This document shows, piece after piece, positions 1-11,790 of a stretch of 64,000 nucleotides of DNA (within the stretch, counting starts at the first letter, position 1; each line of letters begins with the position of its first letter). Source of the DNA: Magicicada septendecula. Taxonomy: Eukaryota; Arthropoda; Insecta; Hemiptera; Cicadidae. The stretch covers positions 36,556,247-36,620,246 of the forward strand of contig CM068370.1 in assembly GCA_034769895.1 (NCBI GenBank), in the 5' to 3' direction. Under the pieces are notes generated by a model that saw nothing but the letters and a program-made list of their open reading frames with translations, had not been told where the DNA came from and made no database searches. Both the position numbers and the translations under genes were made by a program.

Positions 1-1493
1 TTGAATTTGCGGCTGTTATCGTTTACCATAGAAAAAAATTACCCTTCATAAAAAACTGTTGCAGGTAAACTACCCCTTTCTCTTAACCGATCTTCACCAA
101 AAACGACAGGTCTTGAATACTCTACAATTCAGGGCGGTATACAAACAATTATTTGATTCTGTTTGAATTTGCGGCTCTTATCGTTTGCCATTGAAAACAC
201 CCTTGATAAAACATAAAACGTTGTTGGTAAACTACCCTATTCCATTAACCGATCTTCACCAAAAACAATAGGTCTTGAGAACTCTACAATTCAGGGCTGT
301 ATGCAAAACATTATTTGATTCTCTTTGAATTTACGGCAGTTATCGTTCGTCATAAAAAAAAATTACCCTTGTTAAAACATAAAATGTTGCCGGTAAACTA
401 CCCCTTTCCCTTAACCGATCTTCAAGAAAATCAACAGACCTTGAGTTCTGTATAATTCAAAAACGTATGCAGAAGAGTACTTGATTCTGTTTTAATGTAC
501 GGCAGTTATCGTTCGTCATAAAAAAAATTACCCTTGTTAAAACATAAAATGTTGCAGGTAAACTACCCTATTTCCTTAACCGATCTTCTATAAAACCAAC
601 AGGTCTTGAGAACTCTACAATTCAGGGCTGTATGCAAAATATTATGTGATTCTCTTTGAATTTGCGGCTGTTATCGTTTGTCATAGAAAATACCCTTGAT
701 AAAACAAAAAACCTGGCCGGTAAACTACCCCTTCCCCTTAACCGATCGTCACCAACACCAATAGGTATTGAGAACTCTACAATACAGGGCTGTATGCAAA
801 ACATCATTTGATTCTGTTTGAATTTGCGGCTGTTATCGTTTACCATAGAAAAAAGTACCCTTGATAAAAAACCGTTGCAGGTAAACTACTCCTTTCCCTT
901 AACCGATCTTCACCAAAAACGACAGGTCTTGAGAACTCTACAATTCAGGGCTGTATGCAAAATGTTATATGATTCTGTTTGAATTTGCGGCTGTTATCGT
1001 TTGCCATACAAAATACCCTTGATAAAACAAAAAACGTGGCCGGTAAACTACCCCTTTCCCTTAACCGATCTTCACCAAAAACAATAGGTCTTTAGTACTC
1101 AACAAATCAGGGCTGTATGCAAAAACGTATTTGATTCTGTTTGAATTTGCGGCTCTTATCGTTTGCCATAGAAAATACCCTTTTAAAACATAAAACGTTG
1201 CTGGTAAACTACCCCTTTCCCTTAACCGATCTTTACCAAAATCAACAGATCTTGAGAACTCTTCAATTCAGGGCTGTATGCGAAACATTATTTGATTCTG
1301 TTTGAATTTACGGCTGTTATCGTTTGCCAAACAAACAAAATTACCCTTCATAAAAAAAAACCGTTGCTGGTAAACTACCCCTTTCCCTCAACCGATCTTC
1401 ACCAAAAACTATAGGTCGTGAGTACTCTACAAATCAGGGCTGTATGCAAAAAATTATTTGATTCAGTTTGAATTTGCGGCTGTTATCGTTTGC
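1..1493 (+). repeat. 163-bp tandem repeat array, copy A (about 10 units)
   Basis: Units begin with GAATTTGCGGCTGTTATCG near 3, 165, 327, 492, 658, 820, 980, 1143, 1305 and 1468, a mean period of about 163 bp. Each unit contains a GGTAAACTACCCCTTTCCC block, a CCGATCTTCACCAAAA block and a CAGGGCTGTATGCAAAA block. Units differ by substitutions and small indels, so the array is old rather than freshly expanded. It starts before the window. The short open frames in it, on both strands, recur because the unit recurs and show no sign of coding. The same unit is seen at 3.1-3.8, 4.0-4.9, 32.2-32.3 and 43.6-45.1 kb, so this is the core of a dispersed element. Confidence 0.9.
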
Positions 1494-1657
1494 CATAGAA
1501 AAAAAATCTACAGACAGACAGACAGACACACAGACACTTTTCGAAAAATGACTTTTTTTCATGTTTTGAGTGTAGTACAATCAGAATCTGCAATAATCTC
1601 GAACACGATTTTTTTTGCCATCACCATACTTCCATTTCCTTAAGGAACATGGAAGTA
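1494..1657 (+). repeat. Terminal module of the 163-bp-repeat element, copy A
   Basis: A CAGA/CACA microsatellite (about 1506-1536) is followed by a conserved block (GTGTAGTACAATCAGAATCT; GCCATCACCATACTTCC) and an imperfect palindrome at about 1628-1654 reading CTTCCATTTCC-TTAAGGAAC-ATGGAAG. The same order recurs at 3770-3933, 4945-5125, 32,012-32,170 and 43,387-43,570, so this is the defined 3' end of the element. Confidence 0.8.
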
Positions 1658-1658
1658 A

Positions 1659-1965
1659 AATATCGGTATGGAGAACCATACATGACTTCCATATTCTAAG
1701 ATTTATATTTAAAATCATTTTCGAAATGAAATATTACCATAGAAACTACTTCTTTCTACTTACTGCTTCAGCCTTTACCACAGTACTGTGGTCACTAATG
1801 TATACCACCTCACGTTGTCGCACTCGATTTTCACTGATGATGGAAGTTGATGGCATTGCCGAAATGTCTGGTTTTGTAGAAAACATTGGACTACGGCCAA
1901 ATATCCCGGGAAGGAATTTTAACAAAAACTACTTCTTTGTTGCCGATAACGTTGTACACATATAT
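1659..1965 (+). repeat. Head module of the 163-bp-repeat element, copy B
   Basis: This block starts ATCGGTATGGAGAACCATAC directly after the terminal palindrome of copy A and runs to about TTGCCGATAACGTTG. A full inverted copy lies at 32,490-32,793, and its first ~75 bp recur inverted at 45,140-45,212, where they join straight onto the tandem array. It is therefore the 5' end of the element. Its position here shows that copy B starts where copy A ends. The open frame 1615-2013 crosses it but is not conserved in the inverted copy, so no gene is called. Confidence 0.65.
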
Positions 1966-2920
1966 ATCAGTGGCGAAGTTACATGGAGGCAATTGAGACA
2001 ATGCCTACCCTAAAAAATTCTGTAGAATAAAAATTATAAATACGTATGAACTACATAACGTAAAGATTATACATTGTTACTGCGACTATCAAATTTATTA
2101 AACCGAAACGTGCTTTATTGAGCGACCGCTAGATGGTGACAGGTGAGATTCGGCATAGTTCGTTTAAAGCGAATGAGGCAACCTGAACTTGCCTCAGCGT
2201 TTTTTGTATACATCGTATGTAAGCAATGTAGTGGTGTGATATGGAAGTGTAGGGAGGGGGGATTGTCCCGCGCTGTACACATAGAGCGTTGAGGCATGCC
2301 TCACTTCTGTGGTCCAAACAGTTAAGTTAAAGCGCCTGTGTTGTTTCTAAGTGTTTATTTTATGCGGTATTAAAAGTGTCACTGTTATTCCGCTGAAGTA
2401 ACAGATGATCAAGATTGTTATTTGAATTATTTGTAACATTAAACATATATATATATAGAAACTAATCAAGTTTAAAAATTTGAAGTTCAATCAGTTGTAT
2501 TATTGTGTATGACTAATACAAGGATTGTTCAATAGACACACGTATAGAGCTGTAAAGCATTTTTTATTCAACGATTTTAAAAGAAGTCTCCAATAACATT
2601 AAGACATGAGTTCCACTGTTGCGCTAACCTGTAGATTCCCTGCTAGTAAAATTCTTACGGCTGTTTGTGGAACCATTCGGTTACAGCAAACTCTACCTCA
2701 GCGTCCGATTTGACCCACCGTCCTTTTAGTGATTCCTTAAAAAAAATTTAAGATAAGATTTTTCCCTACCCATTCATTAACTACTAGCTTCGCCAGTAAG
2801 CAAATTGATGTCCATTTTTTCGGCTTGCACGCGTTATGTTGGTGTGGGTTTCGGCACTTTCCATTTAAAAAGCGTGCAAACGTAAGAAAATAAACATGAG
2901 TGAGGCCAGAAATAAAGTGA

Positions 2921-2972
<52 letters not shown>

Positions 2973-3030
2973 TTACCTGCCTTTTTATTGCCGTATTAAA
3001 TGAAAAATATTATATTAAATTAAAATGAAA
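1966..3030. other. No gene seen; spacer inside copy B
   Basis: AT-rich, non-coding, with no recognised motif except the TG microsatellite near 2922. It separates the head module from the second tandem array. Confidence 0.5.
2922..2971. repeat. (TG)n microsatellite
   Basis: About 25 uninterrupted TG dinucleotides. Confidence 0.95.
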
Positions 3031-3933
3031 AAATTTTAATTTTATTGCCTGGCAACAAAATTATTTTATTTTTAACAATTACCATTGTTTCAAAAAGTTT
3101 AAATAAATTTTCAAGTACTTTACTCTTGTTAAAACGTAAAAGGTTGCAGGTAAACTACCCCTTCCCCTTAACCGATCTTCACCAAAATCAAAAGGCCTTG
3201 AGACCTCTACAATTCATGGACGTATGCAAAAAATTATTTGATTCTGTTTGAATTTGCGGCTGTTATCGTTTGCCATATAAAATACGCTTGATAAAAAAAC
3301 GTTGCAGGTAAACTACCCCTTCCCCTTAACCGATCTTCACCAAAAGCAATAGGTCTTCAGTACTCTACAAATCAGGGCTGTATGCAAAACATTATTTGAT
3401 TCTGTTTGAATTTGCGGCTGTTATCGTTTGCCATAGAAAATACCCTTGTTAAAAAAACGTTGCCGGTAAACTACCCCTTTCCCTAAACCGATCTTCACCA
3501 AAAACAATAGGTCTTGAGAACTCTACAATTTAGGGTTGTATGCAAATAATCTTTTGATTCTGTTTGAATTTGCGGCTGTTATCGTTTGCCATAAGAAATA
3601 TCCTTGTTAAAACATAAAACGTTACCGGTAAACTACCCCTTTCCCTTAACCGATCTTCACCAAAAACAATAGGTCGTGAGAACTCTACAATTCAGGGCTG
3701 TATGCGAAACATTATTTGATTCTGTTTGAATTTGCGGCTGTTATCGTTTGCCATAGAAAAAAAATCTACACACAGACACACAGACAGACAGACACACACA
3801 CAGACACTTTTCGGAAAACGACTTTTTTTCATGTTTTGAGTGTAGTACAATCAGAATCTGCAATAATCTCGAACACGATTTTTTTTGCCATCACCATACT
3901 TCCATTCCTTAAGGAATATGGAAGTAAAATTAT
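3031..3933 (+). repeat. 163-bp-repeat element, copy B array and terminal module
   Basis: It begins with an AT-rich leader (TTTTATTGCCTGGCAACAAA), followed by about four tandem units (GCGGCTGTTATCG near 3252, 3415, 3572 and 3731), a CACAGACA microsatellite (about 3770-3810) and the terminal palindrome near 3895-3930 (CCATTCCTTAAGGAATATGG). The leader and array are repeated almost exactly from 3935, so 3031-3933 and 3935-5125 look like a head-to-tail segmental duplication. Confidence 0.8.
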
Positions 3934-3934
3934 C

Positions 3935-5125
3935 ATTTTATTGCCTGGCAACAAAATTATTTTATTTTTAACAATTACCATTGTTTGAAAAAGTTTAAAT
4001 GGATTTTCATGTACTTTACTCTTGTTAAAACGTAAAAGGTTGCTGGTAAACTACCCCTTCCCCTTAACCGATCTTCACCAAAATCAAAAGGCCTTGAGTC
4101 CTCTACAATTCAGTGACGTATACAAAACATTATTTGATTCTGTTTGAATTTGCGGCAGTTACCGTTCGTCATAGAAAATACGCTTGATAAAAAAACGTTG
4201 CAGGTAAACTATCCCTTCCCCGTAACCGATCTTCACCAAAAACAATAGGTCTTGAGTACTCTGCAAATTACGGCTGTATGCAAAAAATTATTTGATTCTG
4301 TTTGAATTTGCGGCTGTTATCGTTTGCCATATAAAATACGCTTGATAAAAAAACGTTGCAGGTAAACTACCCCTTCCCCTTAACCGATCTTCACCAAAAA
4401 CAATAGGTCTTGAGTACTCTACACATCAGGGCGGTATGCAAAACATTATTTGATTCTGTTTGAATTTGCGGTTGTTATCGTTTGCCATAGAAAATACCCT
4501 TATTAAAAACCGATCTTCACCAAAAACAATAGGTCTTGAGAACTCTACAATTTAGGGTTGTATGCAAATAATCTTTTGATTCTGTTTGAATTTGCGGCTG
4601 TTATCATTTGCCATAGAAAATACCCTTGATAAAAAAAACGCTGCCGGTAAACTACCCCTTTCCCTTAACCGATCTTCACCAAAAACAATAGGCCTTGAGA
4701 ACTCTGCAATTTAGGGCTGTATGCAAATAATCTTTTGATTCTGTTTGAATTTGCGGCTGTTATCGTTTGCCATAGAAAATACCCTTGTTAAAACATAAAA
4801 CGTTGCAGGTAAACTACCCCTTTCCCTCAACCGATCTTCACCAAAAACGACAGGTCGTGAGTACTCTACAAATCAGGGCTGTATGCGAAAAAGTATTTGA
4901 TTCTGTTGGAATTTGCGGCAGTTATCGTTTGCCATAGAAAAAAAATCTACACATAGACAGACAGACACACAGACACACAGACAGACACACACACAGACAC
5001 TTTTCGGAAAACGACTTTTTTTCATGTTTTGAGTGTAGTGCAATCAGAATCTGCAATAATCTCGAACACGATTTTTTTTTGCCATCACCATACTTACATT
5101 CCTTAAGGAATATGGAAGTAAAAAT
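3935..5125 (+). repeat. 163-bp-repeat element, copy C
   Basis: It has the same leader (TTTTATTGCCTGGCAACAAA) as copy B, then about six units, one shortened by ~40 bp near 4500, then the CA/GA microsatellite (about 4946-5000) and the palindrome near 5085-5120. Confidence 0.8.
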
Positions 5126-8100
5126 ATTTTATTGCCATATAAGCCATCGACATATGATCGATTAATCTAATTGATAGCTAATCTGCAGCTTGTCTGTTAC
5201 GTTGTATATATATAGAACGAAATAATGTAAACGATGACAAAACAAACTGTCAAATGGACAGATGTATATGTCTTAATTCAATTATTTACATAAAATCATA
5301 TCGTATAGTCCGCATATAGACGGATAAAATGTAGAAAATGCGTTCATTTCACTCAGATGAGCGGCAATAAATTCATATGACCATAGAAAACATCAAGATA
5401 GGGAATAACAATTAATTGCTCCCTATGAAAAATATATGTCAGTCAACCATGTCCATTCCGAAGTAGACGTCCACGACTGGGACAGAGCGCAGAAATTGGA
5501 TCAGATGTCTCCTGTAGTCCATCATCCAATCCAATTTGGGGATAATATAGTGATCGAAAATTTTAAAAAATTTTAATTTCTCGATCAAGTGGCCCGTTCC
5601 CACACTCGAGTCGACGGACACAAGCCCAGGTCGTAAATAATGACGAATTAGGGACATGTTAGACCCGACGCCAGTGCGAAGACAAGGAAAAAACGTCCGT
5701 GTACAGCACACAATAAGAATTTGAGGGCGTCATTGACAGCTCGCAGTTTGTTACAATTTACAGCACCCAGCAATCGAAAACAAAGACTTCGTCCAGCTGC
5801 CGAGTTACGCGGAAACGAAATGGAACGCCTGCTGTGGAGGTGAGTTGTAACGAGCAGAAATATGAAAGGCTTCACTCTGCTACAAAGGAGTACGGAGCAA
5901 TCTCGACAAACAGATAAACAATAGAACGCAAACTCAGTGAATACTGCCAGTGCACCCTGCACAGTGTGAAAATAAACCTTTTGACAGCTTACTGGAATTT
6001 ACCACTAGAAAGCGTGGGATCGACGAGAGACGACTCCAGCGAAGGGTTGATAATCGGCGGAACGAACAACGAATAACTTGAACAATTAACCAGGACTCTG
6101 CAGTCTGTTAACAAAAGATCGGTCAGAACCTTGACAAAGTCTAAACAAAGGTTGACAGACAGCCGGGGGAATTGCTCTAGTTTCTCAGAATCCGTACCAC
6201 GTTCGTCACATGGAATACTCCGGGGATGACGACGACCAACCAGCGTCAAGCATCTTCTAAAAGAGCTCGTGGAGAGAGTAAGAAGGGTTCGGACGACGAA
6301 TCGGGAAACAGAGGATGTGATCTGCAGAGGAGTAGGAATTTGAAGAACCAATCACGGATCCGATAGGGCGTAGAAATCCAGAATTTAGACTTATGGGTAA
6401 GATGTTTCAATAAAAACTGTTTTTGCGAAGACGCGGAGCGACAGTCTACAGTCTACAAGTCAATCGGTCATAAGTTAATAAGTCAGTACGTACGACAGTC
6501 AGACGGTTGGTTATAGTCGGAACGGTAATACAATTCAGTGATAGAAACAGTTTGCGCGACCTACCGAACTTCCAACTCGGTGAATTCATAAGTGAACTTA
6601 GACATACGATATAGTCTCACTTACACACAAGTCTGTTCGACAATCGTATATGTTCTGATAAACTATAGTGCGCACGGGACTTGAAACTACAACCGACGCG
6701 AACATAATAACACGAGTAATTAACATTCCAAAGTATAACAGTGAGTAACATTTCAAACACTCTCACATTACAATGAGTCAATACGTTGAACAATAAACTG
6801 AATGAACAATACCAAACACAATTGAGTACATAAAATACACTACATCCAGCTAGACGGAACAGTTAATCATGTACACGAACACGGCAAACTCTCAGAGTAA
6901 TTCAGCTTAATGACGATATTAACATCTTAATATTCGAACTCCAAACACTCAACATCAGCGGGGTACACAACACCATACACATAACAAGAGTGAATATTCA
7001 GTGAAGTGAAGTGAAGTGATCGTTATAACAGAGATAAGATGCGCGACGAATCCTCCAGCAGACGTCATCTCACACCGGCGGAATATTGGATAAACACTTT
7101 CACAAGATAAGCTATTATGTCTATTAAATCTTAGTAGTATATACTACTGCACTGTATTCTCTTTTCAAAGAGCAAACCCCAAGAGATTAAGAGATTATAT
7201 ATAAATCATATGAATCATAAATTTTGTAAAGCGATATTAACGTAATTCATCATCTGAGAATGAACGCATTTAGGTAGGGATAAAATATATTTGTTGATTG
7301 TTTATTGTTCGTATATGTTTTGTATATGTATATTATTTACTGTATTTGAATGTAACATATATTTGTGTTTTCAGGAAACAACGTACAAATTGTATTTTCT
7401 TATTATGTGTTTTATTATGTATGTATTTGCAGGATATAGTAACTTACTTAAATAACAAGTATAATAAATAAGTAATTATTTTATATTTAATCTTGCGTTC
7501 ATTATTGAAATTTAGCCTTGATTATTAATTTATTTCATTCTAAGCATTTCACAAAGAGTCTCAAAAGTTATGATAAGTATCAATGGACACAACAAACTCG
7601 ACCATTGAAATGTCCGATTAACAGACTCATAAATCATATTTATTTAACAACTGTGTTGAGTCTAATCTGACGAGTATGCAGTACCTTTATATATGTATTA
7701 AAGTTAACGTCCATCATAACTCTTTTAATTAATACACGAAGTTAATGAGATACAATTTACTAATTCACATTTGGATAGTCCAATAATACTTACAATTAGC
7801 ATAATTACGCTCAACATAAATGGTACGGCAACCCTAATTACTAATTAATTGCCACCCCGTTTATGACACTAAATGTAAATGGCTCCCAATGACCGTGGGG
7901 CATATCAAGGTTAATTAGAGTCAAGTTGTAAAACGTGCAACCTAAGCACGGTCCGCCACTGGAGTATGTATATTTTAATAACCGGCGGAGACGCCGAAGG
8001 CGTCGTAGGCTAATGCAGTAGTAATGTTGGCAAAAGTGGGTTGGGATTTATTAATTTTATTATGTAGTAGTAGACAAACGCGCGTTATTTGGCGCGTAAA

Positions 8101-8398
8101 CTTGATGAACTGCAGTGATAGGTAATCCGTGCATGACGTCATAACTCGTCATTTGCTGTGCATTATTGCGCCGTCGCTCGACTGTGGTGATCCCACTAAC
8201 TACTCAGTTAATATGGCGCTCATTCACCTTTCGATGCGGGCTTATAGGAGTACTTATTTCAATTTTTTTCTTCGTAAATAACTTCGACCGCCGTTTAAAA
8301 TTATTTTTCTCGTGTTTATATAAGAAGTATAGAAAAAGAAATATTTCACCACAATATCAGCATTGATGAGAATTGTCATAATTACCAAAGAACATTGC
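5126..8398. other. No gene recognised (3.3 kb)
   Basis: Leftward open frames at 5439-5711, 5648-5962 and 5989-6351 have no domain I recognise and overlap each other in different frames. A TTCAATAAAAACTG near 6405 could be a polyadenylation signal. 6420-7100 is A-rich and stop-dense. 7940-8170 is locally CpG-rich (GGCGGAGACGCCGAAGGCG near 7982). I cannot tell whether this is an LTR remnant or host intergenic DNA. Confidence 0.4.
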
Positions 8399-9584
8399 CA
8401 GAGGCGTAGCCAGGATTTTCTCTAGGGGGGGGGGGCTAAATAGGGGCAGCCGTACACGACAAGATGAATAATCGCACAGTGGGGGTGGGGCACCCCAAAG
8501 GGATTCGTTCTGGCGGACTCTCAGTGATGACCCATTTGTTATCTATGTACAGAAGATTCTATTATTATTAAATTATATTTATGTACATAACAAATAGTGG
8601 AGGAAGGATAACCACTTTAAAACTTTTCTCTTGGCTAGTGTGTAAGGTAAGGCTCCAGATGCTCCCTGGATTAGAGACAAATGCAACTGGTTTGGGTCTT
8701 GTTGGAGGTCCGTATTGGTCTCTGCACCATATCGGAAATTAACACACCTCTGAGACATTCCAGCCATAGGAGAATCAAGTGTGGGAGGTAGTAAATGGAC
8801 TGTTGAAACTTTTTCTGTCCACTGGTCAATTTTTTATGTAACCTTTCTGTGAGCTGCATTTATTTATGTGGGATACTGTTATGCAAAAGGGGATCATTGC
8901 GGGGTTACTGATTCCGCATCGGGTTTTCAGTTTCTAACGATTAACGTAGAACTGACTGATGCCGAAACCTTTCATAAAGACCATCCGAGAATTTTTAAGT
9001 GACATTAAATAAAGTAAACATAAACAGATTAATTAGATTTATAAGATGTATTTTAATATTTTGAACTTACAGAATATTGCAACATTCATAATTCTAATCG
9101 TCGAGGCTGTGTTTTAATTTCTTCTATAACTTCTTCTTCTTGTACTTTTATTTCCCAATGAATGTTTAGACTAGCTAAACCATTCAGTCGATCTTCCGCT
9201 ACCGTATTTCTCAAATAATTTTTAAGCCTTTTTAAAGTTGAAAACGATCACTCAGGAGTGACTGTAGCTACTGGCAAAGTAACAAATATTTTTACTTATT
9301 AGTTACTTTACTTACTTACTTTTATTTAGTTATTTCGTACTCTGTGGTGGGGAGCGCAGATAGCCCACTTGATGGGCGATGCCCACTTCTCACTTGAACA
9401 CGCACATTTTGCTTTCCGCACTTTATCAGACACCGTGCAGCAACTTTGTATTACACTATACAGTCCACTATATTTCGTACTATACTATATATTTTTTATT
9501 ATTATTGTTATTATTATTATTGTTATTACAATTATTCCAAGGGGGAGGCTGCAGCCCAATAGCCCCCCCCTGGCTACACCGCTG
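8399..9584. mobile_element. hAT-type DNA transposon, non-autonomous, with 8-bp target duplication
   Basis: The left end reads CAGAGGCGTAGCCAGG. The right end, read inward, gives CAGCGGTGTAGCCAGG, followed on both sides by a G/C run, a common hAT terminus style. The 8 bases before the left end (AACATTGC) and after the right end (GGCATTGC) match at 6 of 8, as expected for a mutated hAT target duplication. A degraded hAT dimerisation-domain fragment lies inside on the minus strand. At ~1.2 kb the element is an internally deleted derivative. Confidence 0.75.
9086..9290 (-). pseudogene. hAT transposase C-terminal (dimerisation) remnant
   Basis: Minus-strand translation gives the typical hAT C-terminal sequence: LPVATVTPE, then after one in-frame stop SFSTLKRLKNYLRN, then RLNGLASLNIH and a terminal stop at 9086-9088. 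This matches the conserved end of hAT transposases, which mediates dimerisation. The stop (TGA at 9249-9251) falls where the family usually has Arg before SFS, so a single CGA-to-TGA change explains it. Nothing of the catalytic RNase H-like core is seen upstream. It belongs to the hAT element at 8399-9584 and is not functional. Confidence 0.75.
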
Positions 9585-10161
9585 GGCATTGCACTTACAA
9601 GTGAGGCTGTCCGGCTTGGTTTTCTGTGGTACTTGCCTACCAGAGTACGTAACATAACCTGGCGTTGCGAATGATGTTACGTTTGTAGGTTTCCTCGTTT
9701 ACAACTCCCCGTTTCCTTCATCAGAGCTAAAACACGGCACTAACCATAAAACATAACACCACTTTCAATAAGTTGTTGTTCACAAAACTATAAAACATGA
9801 GGAAAAAAAACAATCAATAAATTCCCAAAGCACAGCTGACGAATGACGATTCTGAATAACAGAGCAGCAGAGCCAACTTACCGCGTGCAGCACAAAATTT
9901 ACCCGCAGTTTAGAGCAGATACCAGCCAAGCGGCGTCGCTTGACTTGTTTCTGCACTAAACACGAACTTTGACGTGGTGCCTGACGACTATATTATGAGG
10001 ACGGCGTTTGACTGATTTCTGCACTAAAATGTGCGTTTACCCAAAAAGACAAATATTCCGCCATTAACTCATTTTTTCATTTTTTTTTTTGCTTGACTGG
10101 TTTCTGAAATAAACGATTCAATTTGTCACTACGTTAACAAAATATTTATCGTTTCATATCA
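9585..10161. other. No gene; short imperfect direct repeats
   Basis: The phrase TTGACTGATTTCTGCACTAAA recurs with changes near 9937, 10,005 and 10,093 (spacing about 70-90 bp). No coding signal is visible. Confidence 0.4.
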
Positions 10162-10715
10162 ACCTCACCAAATTCAAACGTGTATAGTTATCTTGTCCCC
10201 GGTATGGCCACAATTATGTTATTGAAAAAAAATTATCCTGTATACAACAGCTGGAAGTAGCCAGGTAAACTTTTTTTGTTCACTATATAATTGACATTAT
10301 CTATACAACATTCAATAAGATGAATTTAGTTTTAACCGTCGTTTGACATATCCGGTTGAAAAGGAACTCGTCTCGTTCTTAAACCATACATACAGTATCT
10401 CACATTTTTTATTTTGACAATTAATAAATATCTTGGATTTCGTTGTCCATGAAGTGTCCGTTTCTTAACTAAATATAATTATTTTACTACGACTCGGAAC
10501 ACAAAACTTTTTATGGGTAAAAACGTAAAAGCTTTCATTTACATTTACTTCCTGCTTCTGTAGTATGGTATAATTTTTTGCAGACCATGTAGGTGGCCAT
10601 TCCGAAGTTTACCTGGCTACTTCCTGCTTATGTATAAAGGATATACTTTTTTGAAAAACATATATGTGGTCATACAGGTAACAAAATAGTAATACACGTT
10701 TGAATTTGGTGAGGT
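10162..10715. mobile_element. Foldback / MITE-like element with ~105-bp inverted arms
   Basis: The left arm 10,162-10,270 (ACCTCACCAAATTCAAACG ... GAAGTAGCCAGGTAAAC) is an imperfect reverse complement of 10,607-10,715 (GTTTACCTGGCTACTTC ... CGTTTGAATTTGGTGAGGT). The ~335-bp interior has no coding capacity. No clear target duplication was found, so the family is unassigned. Confidence 0.65.
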
Positions 10716-11129
10716 CTCATTTTAAAAGTTTAATTTATCAACACAAAAATTTTGAAAACTGGAAAAAACGTTGCTATGAAACAAATATTTTGGTAACATT
10801 ATTTAATTTGACATATTAAATACTAATTGTTGAAACGATATTTGCTGTTTGAATTAGAGGTGTGTCGCTCTGACACAGCGTTGTTTCTTATTGCAGTGAT
10901 GGACAACCGACAACTAGCGCTTAAACAGGCCACACGCGGTAAACAAATGAACTTGTTACCGGATGTTGCTATTTCTGTGTTACCCTAAAAATTAGTCTAG
11001 TCTAAGTTACGGTGGAATTCGTGTGCATTTGTCCATCAATTTGGAAAGGTGTTTCTACGGATTTAAATTATATTGTTAATTTTATTACAGGCATCTCTTG
11101 TACATAATTTTTCAGGAATTTGGTGAGTA

Positions 11130-11790
11130 TTATTATTATTATTATTATATGTGTTTGTTTAGAAATAAAATAGAAATACTAAATGGGTATCGGCTTTGAA
11201 ACCACGTGTTCGTGTAGGTTAATGGTTTTTTTGTTTATTTAATTTACAATGGTTTTGAGTAAACTGTGAAAGTCTTTTATGTTAACCCCCCCCCCAGTTT
11301 GTTTAAAGTAAAAGTTTCATGAATTTTAGGATGTATGTGTGTTGTCGTGATCGAAACCACGCGTTTTTGTTAAGGTTAAAATTCATTGTTCTATATTAAT
11401 CCTGTGACATTTCCAACAGTTTTCAGGTACTGAGTAAAGGTTAGAAGTATTTTATGTTTAAAAAAGACCAAAACGTAATGTAAAACAAAAGCTTCATGAA
11501 GTTTAGGGCGTAATCGGCTTTGAAACCACGTGTTCATTTAACTTATTTATTCTTTGTTCTAGGTTTCTGCCATTTACAATGATTTTGAGTGAATGGTAAA
11601 AGTTTTTTATGTTAAAAAAAACTCCAATTTAGTATAAAAGTTTTATGAATTTTGGGATGTATTTCATTTTGTATTTCATTTGTGCTATCGGGTTTGAAAC
11701 CAAGTGTTTTTGTTACGGTTAATAATTATTCATTGTTCTAGATTAATCCTGTGACATTTCCAAAAAATTTCAAGGACCAGTGTGATGTTA
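11130..11790 (+). repeat. Diverged tandem repeats carrying splice-acceptor-like ends
   Basis: Four diverged units are marked by GAAACCAC near 11,198, 11,353, 11,522 and 11,695 (spacing 155, 169, 173). Units 1 and 3 resemble each other (CATTTACAATG.TTTTGAGT) and units 2 and 4 resemble each other (ATTAATCCTGTGACATTTCC), so the basic repeat is a ~325-bp dimer. Several units carry TTGTTCTAG, a good 3' splice-site sequence. A fifth, isolated unit at 12,600-12,721 ends in the acceptor preceding the predicted exon at 12,722. Confidence 0.65.

Noticed and set aside
622-846. Small frames containing NDNSRKFK...FCIQP phrases
   Set aside because: They recur in every satellite unit with frequent frame breaks and no codon-position bias, so they are by-products of the repeat.
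1-1493. CRISPR-like look of regularly spaced repeats
   Set aside because: The whole 163-bp unit is repeated, including what would be spacers, and the context is eukaryotic mobile DNA.
5648-6351. Leftward frames of 104 and 120 codons as a host gene
   Set aside because: No recognisable domain, overlapping frames, and no splice structure that would join them convincingly.
9369-9674. Hydrophobic 101-codon frame (FFIIIVIIIIVI)
   Set aside because: Caused by an ATT-repeat tract inside a non-autonomous hAT element.
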